From: Bin5 sp965204705
GTDB taxonomy: Bacteria > Chloroflexota > Anaerolineae > Caldilineales > Caldilineaceae
Length of the DNA stretch: 64,000 nucleotides
Assembly (NCBI GenBank): GCA_965204705.1
Contig: OZ242006.1
Span: 5,843,167-5,907,166 of the forward strand
Reading direction: 5' to 3'
Made by a program: the position numbers and the translations under genes. Shown piece by piece: positions 19,101 through 27,002 of this stretch (positions are counted from its first letter, which is position 1; the number at the start of each line of letters is the position of its first letter). The notes beneath the pieces were generated by a model. That model saw only the letters and a program-made list of their open reading frames with translations, was not told the origin of the DNA and did not search any database.

Positions 19101-19955
19101 GTAGTAGTCGCAGCGGATCTTGTCGGTAAAGCCGCCGATGTCGTGGAAGAGGCCGACCAGGCGGGGCGCAGGGTCGTATCCCTTTTCCACCCTGAACCGC
19201 TCTACCAGGTTCGGCGCGTAGAGGATGTTGCCGTTGAGTACATAGAGTTCGTCCTGCCCGTAGAGGGAGAGGGTGCCGGGTATAAATTCGCGCAGCCGCT
19301 CTTCGTGTTCCTGCCAGTAGATTTCGAGATAGCGCGCGGCGACATGGGGGTTGAGGTAGTCGAGATCATGGGGCTGGCTGGCGACGGCGGCGAGCAGCCA
19401 GCCAGCCTCCGGCGCGTCCCACGACAGCGTTTGCCCCGATTTGGGCAGTGGCAATTCCTGGCAAGAGTCAGGATTCAGGCCCCCATCCTCAATTCGAAAT
19501 GCGGCCGCGGCCAGGACCGTCTCTCCCTGTGGCAGGTCGAGTTGCAGCGGCCCCCCCTTTTGCGAGCGGGTCTCGTGGATGACCAGGCGGCGGCCCTCCA
19601 ACTCCGGTCGCGTCGCGCGCTCGGCGCGCAGCAGATCCTGCCAGTATTCGCGCCCTTCCCAGCCGGAAAACCACGCTTCCAGCCCGAGACGCTCGTGTTC
19701 AGCGACTGAATGGCGGAAGAACTCCCACCATTCCTCGCTGAAATAGGTTGGCTGCGTCCCGTACCGCTCGCCGTCGAGATAGCGCGGGTAGTACCAGGTG
19801 CCGCCCACGCCCTTTTTCTTCAGCTCCTCCAGCTGCCAGGTGATGCGCTGCTTGTCCAGCTCGCCCGTCTCCCAGAACCAGGTGACGAAGTCGCTGTAGT
19901 CGAGGGTGGGTTGGTGGAAGAGTTGCAGCAGGTTGGAGTAGGAGGGAGTGGTCAT
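16146..19955 (-). CDS. GH106-like alpha-L-rhamnosidase with C-terminal sugar-binding domains
   Basis: 1269 residues from ATG at 19955; a longer TTG-initiated form to 20027 is possible but less likely. The N-terminal half has the GH106-type barrel pattern (FVTWFWETGELDKQ, LGLEAWFSGWEGREYW, EERGMRYATIATWGRQD, FRLMRWFHVTGNEDPG, HYNQHGGLYNTLGGWYEW). A beta-galactosidase-like sugar-binding domain and galactose-binding-like modules follow after about residue 800 (LTGDWSFRL, GDVILDLGAVNTTAEVSVNGQNVG). There is no classical signal peptide, so the location is uncertain. It should cleave terminal alpha-L-rhamnose from polysaccharides or glycosides. Directly upstream of the enolase and SDR genes on the same strand, it supports a rhamnose catabolic cluster. 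Confidence 0.8.
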   Translation of the reverse strand: MTTPSYSNLLQLFHQPTLDYSDFVTWFWETGELDKQRITWQLEELKKKGVGGTWYYPRYLDGERYGTQPTYFSEEWWEFFRHSVAEHERLGLEAWFSGWEGREYWQDLLRAERATRPELEGRRLVIHETRSQKGGPLQLDLPQGETVLAAAAFRIEDGGLNPDSCQELPLPKSGQTLSWDAPEAGWLLAAVASQPHDLDYLNPHVAARYLEIYWQEHEERLREFIPGTLSLYGQDELYVLNGNILYAPNLVERFRVEKGYDPAPRLVGLFHDIGGFTDKIRCDYYEVMSALVEENLHKPLCEWHEERGMRYATIATWGRQDMLGQTWHYGDFFRLMRWFHVTGNEDPGASLPGERCFIDAKLSSSILHIYERERASMCVYWGSGWGMTQEQNLAWTNENYAYGLNHYNQHGGLYNTLGGWYEWVPPSIHWRQPYWEHWQTFVDYVSRLSAVMSQGTHVADVALLYPLTTVHANWLRGDSFTSAADECAMTTFALARQIYEAGIDFDFVDDNVLSQAVVRDGTLEIAGIRFRAVLLPPMTTIRRSTLAKLREFYDGGGTVVAFRRLPGASQERGRDDPEVRALLQHIFGIASSEEAAHRSEAHSQARDSIYRQSNEHGGQGIFLPGQDTTRTPHAEQRGVDVAATISAAIDRDVIASERNVFHTHQKIGELDVYFLYNVESSRRDLTFTLRVHGEPEIWDCNSGEALPHHRFSYTEDRTTVQLTMEANQGIVLVMRPPGDRPAVTADNLGTVTHVEASGDSVEVQGTVEDGSLKSVRVRHRGREYGARARFAPAPAPLHLTGDWSFRLTPTMDNRWGDFREPASDEHIAAEARQFRYREEETPGTAQGWHSRDYDDGSWPVFTYTFGPYWRASGPFKRGQAPPQLAALIAGDADALDAGEMRWEAVCYSQEFGQPGTEVWGGSHGVGDSFLYFDVADEHEESVRYLFTYVQAPRDGRWVLHLGADCGQLEQAWLNGDALLPDGSEEPVPAAIEVDLQEGLNLLLLACVQPPGQPLRAYAALLEPSTTPVRDRAAARLTWFAEPSELAYEIAPHKERRVGWYRCEAPAGTHTLYLDVDAEGVQVWINGVEAAIRDGQVRLDTPVADGSQVALRVEQKPGVYAGAAIRRPVRFECAEASLPLGDWSQYALESYSGGAVYSKKFSLESEQLQGDVILDLGAVNTTAEVSVNGQNVGVRLARPYRFDITGQVRKGDNELEVTVYNTLANYFSTGPYESEFVFPGQTVSGLLGPVTISFPARATLTAKPELDGSF

Positions 19956-20212
19956 TATGGGAGCTCTAGGTCTGGTGTTTTTGGGTATGCTGGAGCAGGA
20001 GAAGGACTCCTGGGTTGAAATTGCCAAGGGCTGCAGATGTGTGCTGTCGTAGATGGGATCTACATTGCAAGCCGGGTGCGGAAACGCATTTGGGAGATAT
20101 GGATAGCTGTCTGTGGACGACTGACGCCTCCATTGTAACCGCTGGATAAGACGGGTTCAAACCGGCGGGCCGTAAGGGGGGTGAGGGCGTGTCTGGGCAC
20201 GAGGCCTAGTGG

Positions 20213-20557
20213 CTACCCGTTATCCTGATGCTCTCGCAGATACCTGTTGATCCGTGCGCTGTCCTCGCGCTCTTTGTCTCCCTTAAAGTAGAGTTCGATG
20301 AAGTCAACGCGACGCTCATGGATGAACCAGGCGAAGATGACGCGCAGCGAACTGTTGCGCAAATACTTGCAGGCTAGACGAGCTTTGACGATTAACAGGG
20401 ACTCGGTTTGTGTGAGGATGCTGACGCGCCTTGAGGGTGTTGGCGGGACAGCCGCGATCACTTCTCGAAACAACTTCAAATCTGCGGGGAGTGATCTGTA
20501 CTTTCTGGAGAGCCTTCTGCGTTCTCGTTGAAATTCACGTAGTTCGTTATAGTGCAT
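20213..20557 (-). CDS. RelE/HigB-like toxin of a type II toxin-antitoxin pair
   Basis: 114 residues, rich in basic residues, with the pattern of RelE/ParE-superfamily toxins: REFQRERRRLSRKYRSLPADL at the start, ARLACKYLRNSSLRVIFAW, then a conserved VDFIELYFKGDKEREDSARI ending. Many relatives are ribosome-dependent mRNA interferases; activity here is inferred. Its ATG overlaps the last 11 bp of the upstream antitoxin gene, so the two are translated together from one mRNA, antitoxin first. Confidence 0.75.
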   Translation of the reverse strand: MHYNELREFQRERRRLSRKYRSLPADLKLFREVIAAVPPTPSRRVSILTQTESLLIVKARLACKYLRNSSLRVIFAWFIHERRVDFIELYFKGDKEREDSARINRYLREHQDNG

Positions 20558-21143
20558 CGTCCAATTCGCTTACGGAGTATCTGTCATCTCGGTAGAAAAC
20601 AGTCTCGTAAGGAATCGGTTTCCCGTCGCGAGTAGATTTCCAGGGGATGTCATTGTGGGAATACTCAGATAGCTCGGCAACGCTCATGTCGGAGAAACGG
20701 TCCAGCACCTGTTCAATGTGTTGAATGTCGCGCGGGCGCAACAAATCGGTTTGCGACCGTCCGGTTGTGACGTATCGCTTCTGGCTGTCGCTGAGGTAGG
20801 TCTGCTCCGCCTTCTGAACCTCCCCTTCCTCTTCCAGACAGCGCAGAATCCGGGTCAGATTGACCGAGGTCGGACCGTGGTCGTTCTTGATGTAGGTCTC
20901 ACCCATCAGGTTCTCTTCGTACTTTTCGTAGAAGTCGAAGTCGATGAAATAGAAGAGTCGGTGCAGGACGGCTTCGCCGACGTTCGGTTTGTTCCCAACC
21001 TTTTCGAGTACATAGAGGATCACCTGCCTGAATACGGCGGGACGTTCTACCTCGACACGAATCTGGAGGTATTCGCTCTCCGGTACTGCTTCGTCTATTA
21101 CCTGCCGGCGTGCGTGACCGCTAGACCGCTTTTCAGTCAGCAT
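20547..21143 (-). CDS. SocA/Panacea domain antitoxin
   Basis: 198 residues from ATG at 21143, which has a perfect AAAGGAGG eight bases upstream. An open extension beyond 21143 lacks coding character. Residues about 30-150 match the Panacea (SocA, DUF4065) antitoxin domain: VILYVLEKVGNKPNVGEAVLHRLFYFIDFDFYEKY, then GETYIKNDHGPTS and the C-terminal SELSEYSHNDIPW motif. Panacea domains neutralise many unrelated toxins (family knowledge). Pairing with a RelE-like toxin at the 3' side, with overlapping codons, fits a functional module. Confidence 0.8.
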   Translation of the reverse strand: MLTEKRSSGHARRQVIDEAVPESEYLQIRVEVERPAVFRQVILYVLEKVGNKPNVGEAVLHRLFYFIDFDFYEKYEENLMGETYIKNDHGPTSVNLTRILRCLEEEGEVQKAEQTYLSDSQKRYVTTGRSQTDLLRPRDIQHIEQVLDRFSDMSVAELSEYSHNDIPWKSTRDGKPIPYETVFYRDDRYSVSELDDAL

Positions 21144-21279
21144 ACGCGTTAACCTCCTTTCCTCCAGTTTCGCAGTCCTGTACTCCACAGAACCGGCGTC
21201 AGGGCCATAAAAACAGCGAATCTGGCATACCCATGTGCAGTTCATTCTATGCCAGAGCGCCGGGAGCGGCAAGGCTGGC

Positions 21280-21287
21280 CGGAATAG
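21280..21287. repeat. target-site duplication, left copy
   Basis: CGGAATAG occurs immediately before and immediately after (21672-21679) the TIR element, a perfect 8-bp duplication expected from transposition. Confidence 0.7.
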
Positions 21288-21671
21288 GGGTGCAGTTCAC
21301 ATTTGGGGTGGGAATGGTCAGGTGGGGAATGCATGACTGCGGTGGTTGGAACTGTTTGTTCCTCATATGTTGGGAGGCACTGGGCAGGCACAAGGCCTGC
21401 CCCTACGGAGGTGGCGCGGGGGTTGGAACACAGGTGGCTGTCTCAACAGTTCCAACTGTCCACGACGGTGGGGCAAACGAAGGGGGGCGTTGCGGGGGGA
21501 ATCCCCCCGCACAAGGGAGGGCCGAAGGCCCGACCGCCCAAAGGCAGTTGTCAGTGATCAGTTGTCAGTGGTCAGAAACGAAGGCGCTTATCCTGCGTGG
21601 GGACGCGAAGTGGCTTTAGCTTAGTCGTTGCCAGAGGTGTACGAAAGGTCACCCCATTATGGACTGCACCC
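21288..21671. mobile_element. MITE-like element with terminal inverted repeats (copy 1)
   Basis: 384 bp. The left end GGGTGCAGTTCACATTTGGG is an imperfect inverted match to the right end, whose complement starts GGGTGCAGTCCATAATGGGG. It is flanked by perfect 8-bp duplications CGGAATAG. It contains no gene but several strong short palindromes, at about 21382-21403 (GGGCAGGC/GCCTGCCC), 21493-21509 (CGGGGGG/CCCCCCG) and 21519-21531 (GGGCC/GGCCC). The first ~250 bp are closely shared with a second copy at 26391. The element therefore looks like a non-autonomous transposable element mobilised by a transposase elsewhere. An 8-bp duplication is compatible with several IS families, so I do not assign one. 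Confidence 0.75.
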
Positions 21672-21679
21672 CGGAATAG
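21672..21679. repeat. target-site duplication, right copy
   Basis: Second copy of CGGAATAG, abutting the right terminal inverted repeat of the element at 21288-21671. Confidence 0.7.
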
Positions 21680-21784
21680 CGATATCCCTTCTTACACGCC
21701 GCGGGCATGCAGTTTCTGCTCAGGCAGTAAACGATGTCTGCCGGCAGAGGTCAGATGCAAGTAGTCGATGTCGCGCCGGGAAAA

Positions 21785-22663
21785 TCAGACCTTGATCGCG
21801 CCTGAAGTGAGGCCGGCGACGAACCAGCGGCTGGTAAAGATGAAGAGGATAACCAGGGGGATCGAGCCGAGCAACAGTCCTGCCATCGTCAGCCCGTAGC
21901 GTGTGAAGTATTCCGTCTGATAGGCCCACAGACCCGGTGTCAGAGGCAGGAGCGCCTGCTTCTGGACAGTCAGGTAGGGCCAGATCAGGTTGTTCCATGT
22001 GCCCAGAATGTTCAGTATCGCGGCCACGCCCAGCATTGACTTGCTCAGCGGCAGCGCGATCCGCCAGTAACCCTGCCACTCGCTCGCGCCGTCAATGCGC
22101 GCCGCGTCGAACAGTTCTTTTGGCAGGCTTTCAAAGAAGGTGCGCAAGATAAACATGGCGAAGACCTGTCCGCTCGCGATCCATGGCAGGATCATCGCCC
22201 AGTATGTATTGATCAGGCCGAGATCTTTCACCAGTACAAACGACGGGATCAGCGTCATCGCCGAAGGGACCATCATCAGCGCCAGCACCATGTAGAACAG
22301 CACCTGCCGGGCCGGAAATTCCAGTATCCCGAATGCATAGGCCGACAGCGACGCCAGCAACAGGACGCCGATCACCGTCACGCCGCTAATGATAATGCTG
22401 TTTCTGATGAATTCCAGTACGATCTCAAAGGCAAACCCGTAATTCTCCCAGTGCAGCGGGAAGGTCAGCGCAAAGGGCTGGCGCGCGAACTGCGGGATCG
22501 TCTTCAGCGAAATCAGGAAGGCCATCACCAGCGGCGCCATACCCCCCACCAGGAACAGGCCCAAAACGATGATTCGCCACCAATCGCCGCGCAGGAAAAC
22601 GCCAACCTGCTCGCTCCTGCTGCGTCTATACAGTTCTCTCGTCTCCGTCCGCGCCGCACCCAT
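21785..22663 (-). CDS. carbohydrate ABC transporter permease (MalG type)
   Basis: 292 residues with six hydrophobic segments and the permease EAA loop, here ELFDAARIDGASEWQGYWRIALPLSKS, near residue 190, which contacts the ATPase. The C-terminus is the short SRWFVAGLTSGAIKV typical of MalG/UgpE-type subunits. GGGAG precedes ATG at 22663; a TTG five codons earlier is the alternative. It is the last gene of an operon running SBP - PhyH oxygenase - permease - permease on the minus strand. The ATPase is absent, so a shared MsmK-like ATPase elsewhere is likely. Confidence 0.9.
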   Translation of the reverse strand: MGAARTETRELYRRSRSEQVGVFLRGDWWRIIVLGLFLVGGMAPLVMAFLISLKTIPQFARQPFALTFPLHWENYGFAFEIVLEFIRNSIIISGVTVIGVLLLASLSAYAFGILEFPARQVLFYMVLALMMVPSAMTLIPSFVLVKDLGLINTYWAMILPWIASGQVFAMFILRTFFESLPKELFDAARIDGASEWQGYWRIALPLSKSMLGVAAILNILGTWNNLIWPYLTVQKQALLPLTPGLWAYQTEYFTRYGLTMAGLLLGSIPLVILFIFTSRWFVAGLTSGAIKV

Positions 22664-22751
22664 CGCATTAACTCCCAACTGCAGTTTTTCGTTCTATTCC
22701 CGCACCGGTGGGGGTTACTAAAAACCAGAAACTGACAACCAAAAACTGACG

Positions 22752-23711
22752 TTAATATTCTTCAGTCGTGATGTACTTCATATTGATTAGCGTCAGCACC
22801 AGCGTGATCATAAACATCACAACCCCAATCGCCGAGGCATAGCCCATCTTATTGATGCGGAAAGCATTCCAGAACATCCACATCCCCGGCACCATCGTGC
22901 TATTGATCGGCCCGCCCTGCGTCATCGCGAACACCGCTGTAAACTCCTGCACGCCCCACATGATTGTCAGCACCGAAATCAGTTTGATCTGTCCGGCGAT
23001 CAGCGGCAACTCGATCGACCAGAAGCGCCGCATCTCTGAAGCCCCGTCGATCATCGCGCTTTCGACGATCTCGTAGGGAATCGCCTGTAGGCCCGCCAGC
23101 AGAATCAGGATGGCCACCCCGTCCACCCACGGGAAATTGCGCAGCATTACCGCATACAGCGCCACGTTCGGGTCCGACAGCCACGCCCGCGTCCATGACT
23201 CCAGGCCTAGCCAAATCAAGAGCACATTCAGCGGCCCCACCTTCACATCATAGATGAACTTCCACAGCATCAACGGCACGATCGCGGGAATAACCACCGG
23301 AAGAATCATCCCCAACCGGAACGTATACTGCGCCCTTCCCCCCCGCAGCCGGTGTATCAACACGGCAATGAACAAGGAAACACCCACCGTGGACACCACA
23401 TACCAGGCTGCCAGCTGCAGCATGTGGTCCATCGATTTGAGGAAAACCCGGTCTTTGGCGAAAAGCTGGATGAAGTTACCCAGGCCAACAAAGTCCGCGG
23501 ACAAGCCCGGCGCCCATTTGAACACCGACCGGTACAGGCCAAGCAGCGCCGGATAGTACATGAACACCAGCAGGAAGACGAAGGTGGGGGCGAGCATGAG
23601 ATAGGCGACGCGCCCTTCGTAGATGCGTTTTCCGAGTGTTTTCTTGCGCGTCTGCACACCCACCGGTCGGGCCGTCGCGTCGGGTAGGGCGGGCATCTCT
23701 TCTACAGCCAT
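22752..23711 (-). CDS. carbohydrate ABC transporter permease (MalF/UgpA type)
   Basis: 319 residues. A first membrane helix (YLMLAPTFVFLLVFMYYPALLGLYRSVF) at about 35-60 is typical of UgpA-like subunits, followed by five more helices and the EAA loop EIVESAMIDGASEMRRFWSIELPLIAGQ at about 215-240. It forms the translocation channel with the downstream permease. AAGGA lies seven bases before ATG at 23711. The 89-bp gap to the downstream permease contains a degenerate heptameric CAGTTTTTGGTTGTCAG-type spacer. Confidence 0.9.
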   Translation of the reverse strand: MAVEEMPALPDATARPVGVQTRKKTLGKRIYEGRVAYLMLAPTFVFLLVFMYYPALLGLYRSVFKWAPGLSADFVGLGNFIQLFAKDRVFLKSMDHMLQLAAWYVVSTVGVSLFIAVLIHRLRGGRAQYTFRLGMILPVVIPAIVPLMLWKFIYDVKVGPLNVLLIWLGLESWTRAWLSDPNVALYAVMLRNFPWVDGVAILILLAGLQAIPYEIVESAMIDGASEMRRFWSIELPLIAGQIKLISVLTIMWGVQEFTAVFAMTQGGPINSTMVPGMWMFWNAFRINKMGYASAIGVVMFMITLVLTLINMKYITTEEY

Positions 23712-23755
23712 CAGCGCATCCTTAAACTTGAGTGACCGGCATACTTCGCCAACCG

Positions 23756-24550
23756 TTAGCCATTTGTATAGATCAAGGGCAGATGTTCGTCGTCAGCAAT
23801 CTCGTCACCCACGTGCAGACGATCGGCCACCTCTGCCGGCAGCGCAGCCGGCCGGCCGTTGTACAACGCGCCTTCCGGCATGAACAGCATCGACAGCGCC
23901 CTCCGGGGATGGACCGTCATGTTCGGGCCGGCAGCATGGGCGATCATCCCGTTGATGAAGACGCCGTCCCCCGCCTTTACCTCTGCTGCGGCCGGCTCGA
24001 TCTCCCTCCACTCGGGATAGTCCTCCAGCAGGCCATCGATCTTCGCTTCGTTCAGGTTGCCGGTTACATCATAGCGGCTACTCTTGTGCGTGCCCGGCAG
24101 AAAGTACATGCAGCCGTTCTGCAGCGTGGCGTCGTCCAGCGCCACCCACAACATGATCGACTGCCGCGAATGGAAGGGGTCCATGGCGTTGTCCACATGC
24201 CAGTTGGTCGGATGCGCCCAAGGCTCCTTCACCAGCGCGTGGTCGTGGTACAAGCGGATGCCGTCCACGCCTGCCAGTTCAGCGACCAGCCGCCCCAGCC
24301 GGGGATCGGTCACCAACGCTTTGATCTCCCCGCTCGTCTTCCACAGATTCACGCACTGTACGAAGACACTCTCATAGTGGTCGTCGCGTCCCTGGTTGTG
24401 GCGTCCGTTGATCCTGAAGTGGCGCGCCATGCCGTCGGCCAGCGCAGTGCGCCACCCCGCCAACTCCTCCCTGTCCAGCAGAGCCTCGACCGCGAGGTAG
24501 CCGTTCTCCCTATAGAACTCGACCTGTTGAGCGGTAAGGTCCGTGTTCAT
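23756..24550 (-). CDS. phytanoyl-CoA dioxygenase (PhyH) family protein
   Basis: 264 residues. It shows the PhyH double-stranded beta-helix signatures: FYRENGYLAVEALL at the N-terminus, the iron-binding His-x-Asp in NWHVDNAMDP (about residue 140), NGCMYFLPGTHK, GDGVFINGMIAHAAGPNMT with the distal His, and the following Arg that would hold 2-oxoglutarate. It is a predicted Fe(II)/2-oxoglutarate-dependent oxygenase. ATG at 24550 has GAAGG upstream. Its position inside a sugar ABC transporter operon suggests that it processes the imported compound; substrate unknown. Confidence 0.88.
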   Translation of the reverse strand: MNTDLTAQQVEFYRENGYLAVEALLDREELAGWRTALADGMARHFRINGRHNQGRDDHYESVFVQCVNLWKTSGEIKALVTDPRLGRLVAELAGVDGIRLYHDHALVKEPWAHPTNWHVDNAMDPFHSRQSIMLWVALDDATLQNGCMYFLPGTHKSSRYDVTGNLNEAKIDGLLEDYPEWREIEPAAAEVKAGDGVFINGMIAHAAGPNMTVHPRRALSMLFMPEGALYNGRPAALPAEVADRLHVGDEIADDEHLPLIYTNG

Positions 24551-24632
24551 CAAACCTTCATAAAAAGGTCAAAGGAGTGAGAAGCAGTTGGATCCTTCAC
24601 ACTTCTCACTCCTCTTAACTCACTTCTCGCTT

Positions 24633-26123
24633 CTAGCAGGACAGCCCTTCCCGCTCGATGTAGCGGTCGGCGTAGGCGTCGAAGGACTCCTGGATGATGT
24701 TCAGCGCGGTGTCCAGGTCCATCTGATCCAGCATATAGGAGCGCCAGGCCTGGCCGATCGGCTCGGCTGCCTCGGCGTCCAGCTTGACCTCTTCGTAGAC
24801 GAACATCTGCGTCTCACCGATCTGCTCGGTCAGCAAGGCAAACGGCTCTTCGAAGCGCGGGTCGACCGGTACGTTCTTCACGTTCGGCATCAGCGTGCCG
24901 ATTTCCGACTGGATCGTGTGCAGGTTGTCCGGCACCGAGATCCAGCGCATCAGGTCGACGGCGGCATCGATCACGCCGTCCTTTTCGGAACGGGTGGGAA
25001 TTGCGATCTGGTCGCCCACGGGGCCGCCAATTGGCCATGCCGGCGTCGGCGGATCGGTAACCAGGTCACTGCTCTCCTTGGTCAGGAGCGGCGCAAAGAA
25101 GGTGCTCCACTCGAAGTCGACCAGCGGGTCGTGCAGCAAGCGCGGGAAGGACCAGGTGCCGTTCTCCATGATCGGCTCGACTTTGTTGAGGAAGCGCGTG
25201 TGTGTATCGGTGGCGCGGGTCGTCCAGTCCGCCGGGCGGTAGGGCACGTTCAGCTTCCACAGCTCCATCCACTCGCGGTACTGCGGCAGGTGCGCGTGGT
25301 AGATGCCGTTCTCGATGGCGCAGGCGACCTCTTCGTAGGTGGCCGTGCCGCGGTCGGGGTTGACCTGGGGTTCGATCTCGCCGGCCATCAGCATACCGCC
25401 CATCTGCAGACGGTACCAGTGATCGGTATCGGAGACGGGGCCGGTCCAGCCGCCGTACGCGTCCACGCCTTCGTCGCGGAAGGCCTGGCAGATGGAGAGG
25501 AAGTCGGCGTAGTTCTCGGGCGACTCGAGGCCGAGGTCGTTGAACCAGTCGACGTTGTAGTAGAAGAAGGTAGTGACGAGGCCGAACACCATGTTGTAGT
25601 ACCCGTCCCGCATCAGCGTCTCACCCGTCGGGATCGGGAAGAACTGGTCCAGCCACTTTTCGCTGCCGGGATCGCCCGCCGGAATGTAAGGATTCGGCTG
25701 GTTGAAGTAGGGGGTCAACTCAGTCCACCAACCCTTGTCCAGGTCATCCTTGATGTGCCAGTGCGCGTGCGTCACAATGTGCGGAATCGTTCCCGCGGTC
25801 TGCTGCGCAATCGTCCATTCACGGCTGCTGATGCCCTGCGGAATGCGGATCCACTCGATGCTGACGTCAGGGTGTTCCGCGGTGTAGCCGTCCAGCACTT
25901 CGAGGACCTTGTTGTGCGGCAGCGGGTTGTCTTCGGTGCGCTCCATGCTCTGTGTCGGCGTCCAGGAGCCCCAATACGTAACCAACTCCTTGACTTCGCC
26001 CATCGCGGCGTCGCCATCGCCGGCCGGCGCCATCGGCGCCTGGCAGGCCGCCAAGCCTACCCCTAACGTCGCGACACCTGCCGTCTTGAGAAATGCGCGT
26101 CGAGAAACTGCACGGTCTGTCAT
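24633..26123 (-). CDS. extracellular solute-binding protein (family 1) lipoprotein, Tat signal
   Basis: 496 residues from ATG at 26123 (AAAGGAAAGGAACG upstream). The N-terminus SRRAFLKTAG is a twin-arginine signal ending in a lipobox LAAC, so Cys near residue 22 would be lipid-anchored after export. Further on the sequence has the features of a sugar SBP_bac_1 protein: YWGSWTPTQ, VTHAHWHIKDD, VFGLVTTFFYYNVDWFNDLG, GIYHAHLPQYREW. It is the first gene of the operon with two MalFG permeases and a PhyH oxygenase. A TIR element copy lies about 270 bp upstream of its start. Confidence 0.9.
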   Translation of the reverse strand: MTDRAVSRRAFLKTAGVATLGVGLAACQAPMAPAGDGDAAMGEVKELVTYWGSWTPTQSMERTEDNPLPHNKVLEVLDGYTAEHPDVSIEWIRIPQGISSREWTIAQQTAGTIPHIVTHAHWHIKDDLDKGWWTELTPYFNQPNPYIPAGDPGSEKWLDQFFPIPTGETLMRDGYYNMVFGLVTTFFYYNVDWFNDLGLESPENYADFLSICQAFRDEGVDAYGGWTGPVSDTDHWYRLQMGGMLMAGEIEPQVNPDRGTATYEEVACAIENGIYHAHLPQYREWMELWKLNVPYRPADWTTRATDTHTRFLNKVEPIMENGTWSFPRLLHDPLVDFEWSTFFAPLLTKESSDLVTDPPTPAWPIGGPVGDQIAIPTRSEKDGVIDAAVDLMRWISVPDNLHTIQSEIGTLMPNVKNVPVDPRFEEPFALLTEQIGETQMFVYEEVKLDAEAAEPIGQAWRSYMLDQMDLDTALNIIQESFDAYADRYIEREGLSC

Positions 26124-26390
26124 CGTTCCTTTCCTTTCTGTAAGAGTTGTGAAGTAGGAATTCCGGTCTGAGCCGGCATGAATTCGGTCAACAGTGCAGG
26201 CCACCAATGGTGAGGCCCGCAGCCAACTGTCGCTTGACCTTGGTGCATCGAAGGAACCGTCGGTTTTCTGCTGGAGTTGGCCCTCCTTTGCCGCTGAAGG
26301 GGCTGTGCTGATGTGCGTCTGCACCTGTGGAACGCGGGGGTAAGTATAATCGGATTGGCGCCCTTTGCCTAATAATTACGGTTGTTCGCC

Positions 26391-26781
26391 GGGTGCAGTT
26401 CATATCCGGGGTGGAGATGGTCAGGTGGGGAATACATGACAGCGGTGGCTGAAATTGTTTGCCGTTCATTTATTTGGGAGGCACTGGGCAGGCACAAGGC
26501 CTGCCCCTACAGGGGAGACGCGAGGGTTCGAGCACCGGTCGCTGTCTCAACCGTTCCAATTGTCCACGGCGGTCGGGCATACGATGGGGGGCGTTGCGGG
26601 GGGAGTCCCCCCGCACAAGGGAGGGCCGAAGGCCCGACCGCACAACTGTGAGGAGAGAGTGAAGAGTGGAGAGTAGAGAGTGACCACCGTCAGTTCTGCT
26701 GGAAAGTGTAACTGGAACTGACCGCGGCCTGGTTGCAACAAGAAGTATGCGAGAATTCACCCCCATTTTAGGATGCAACCC
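26391..26781. mobile_element. MITE-like element with terminal inverted repeats (copy 2)
   Basis: 391 bp, same orientation as the copy at 21288. The left end GGGTGCAGTTCATATCCGGG and the right end, whose complement is GGGTTGCATCCTAAAATGGG, are imperfect inverted repeats. Bases 26391 to about 26640 closely follow copy 1, including all three internal palindromes; the rest has diverged. The flanks TGTTCGCC and TGTTCATT agree in 5 of 8 bases, as an old target duplication might. It sits in the divergent region between the ABC operon and the DegT gene and may affect transcription of both. Confidence 0.65.
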
Positions 26782-27002
26782 TGTTCATTTCAGTTGTTGA
26801 CTTGCCAACTCTGTATGCTATGATTGGCGGCACGCCCACCCAATCTCGAACGCTTTTGCGCCCCCGAATTTCGGGTATCTGCAAAGGCCTGAACATTGAA
26901 ATCGTTTCGCCAGTCCCTGTTCAACCACAGTGGCATCGTGGACGGTGCATAGCAGACTGTACCTGCCGCGAGCCGCGAATCAATTCAGTCAGGAGTCGTA
27001 TG

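Noticed and set aside
17307..19709. 800-codon open frame on the plus strand
   Set aside because: It lies wholly opposite the GH106 gene, whose motifs and codon pattern are clear; the plus-strand protein is Arg/Val/Gln-rich with no domain.
20140..20190. tRNA-like GGGTTCAAACC segment
   Set aside because: No acceptor stem, anticodon arm or D arm can be built around it.
21288..26781. Composite transposon formed by two TIR elements around the ABC operon
   Set aside because: Copy 1 has its own perfect 8-bp duplication, and the outermost flanks (CGGAATAG and TGTTCATT) do not match, so the two copies inserted separately.
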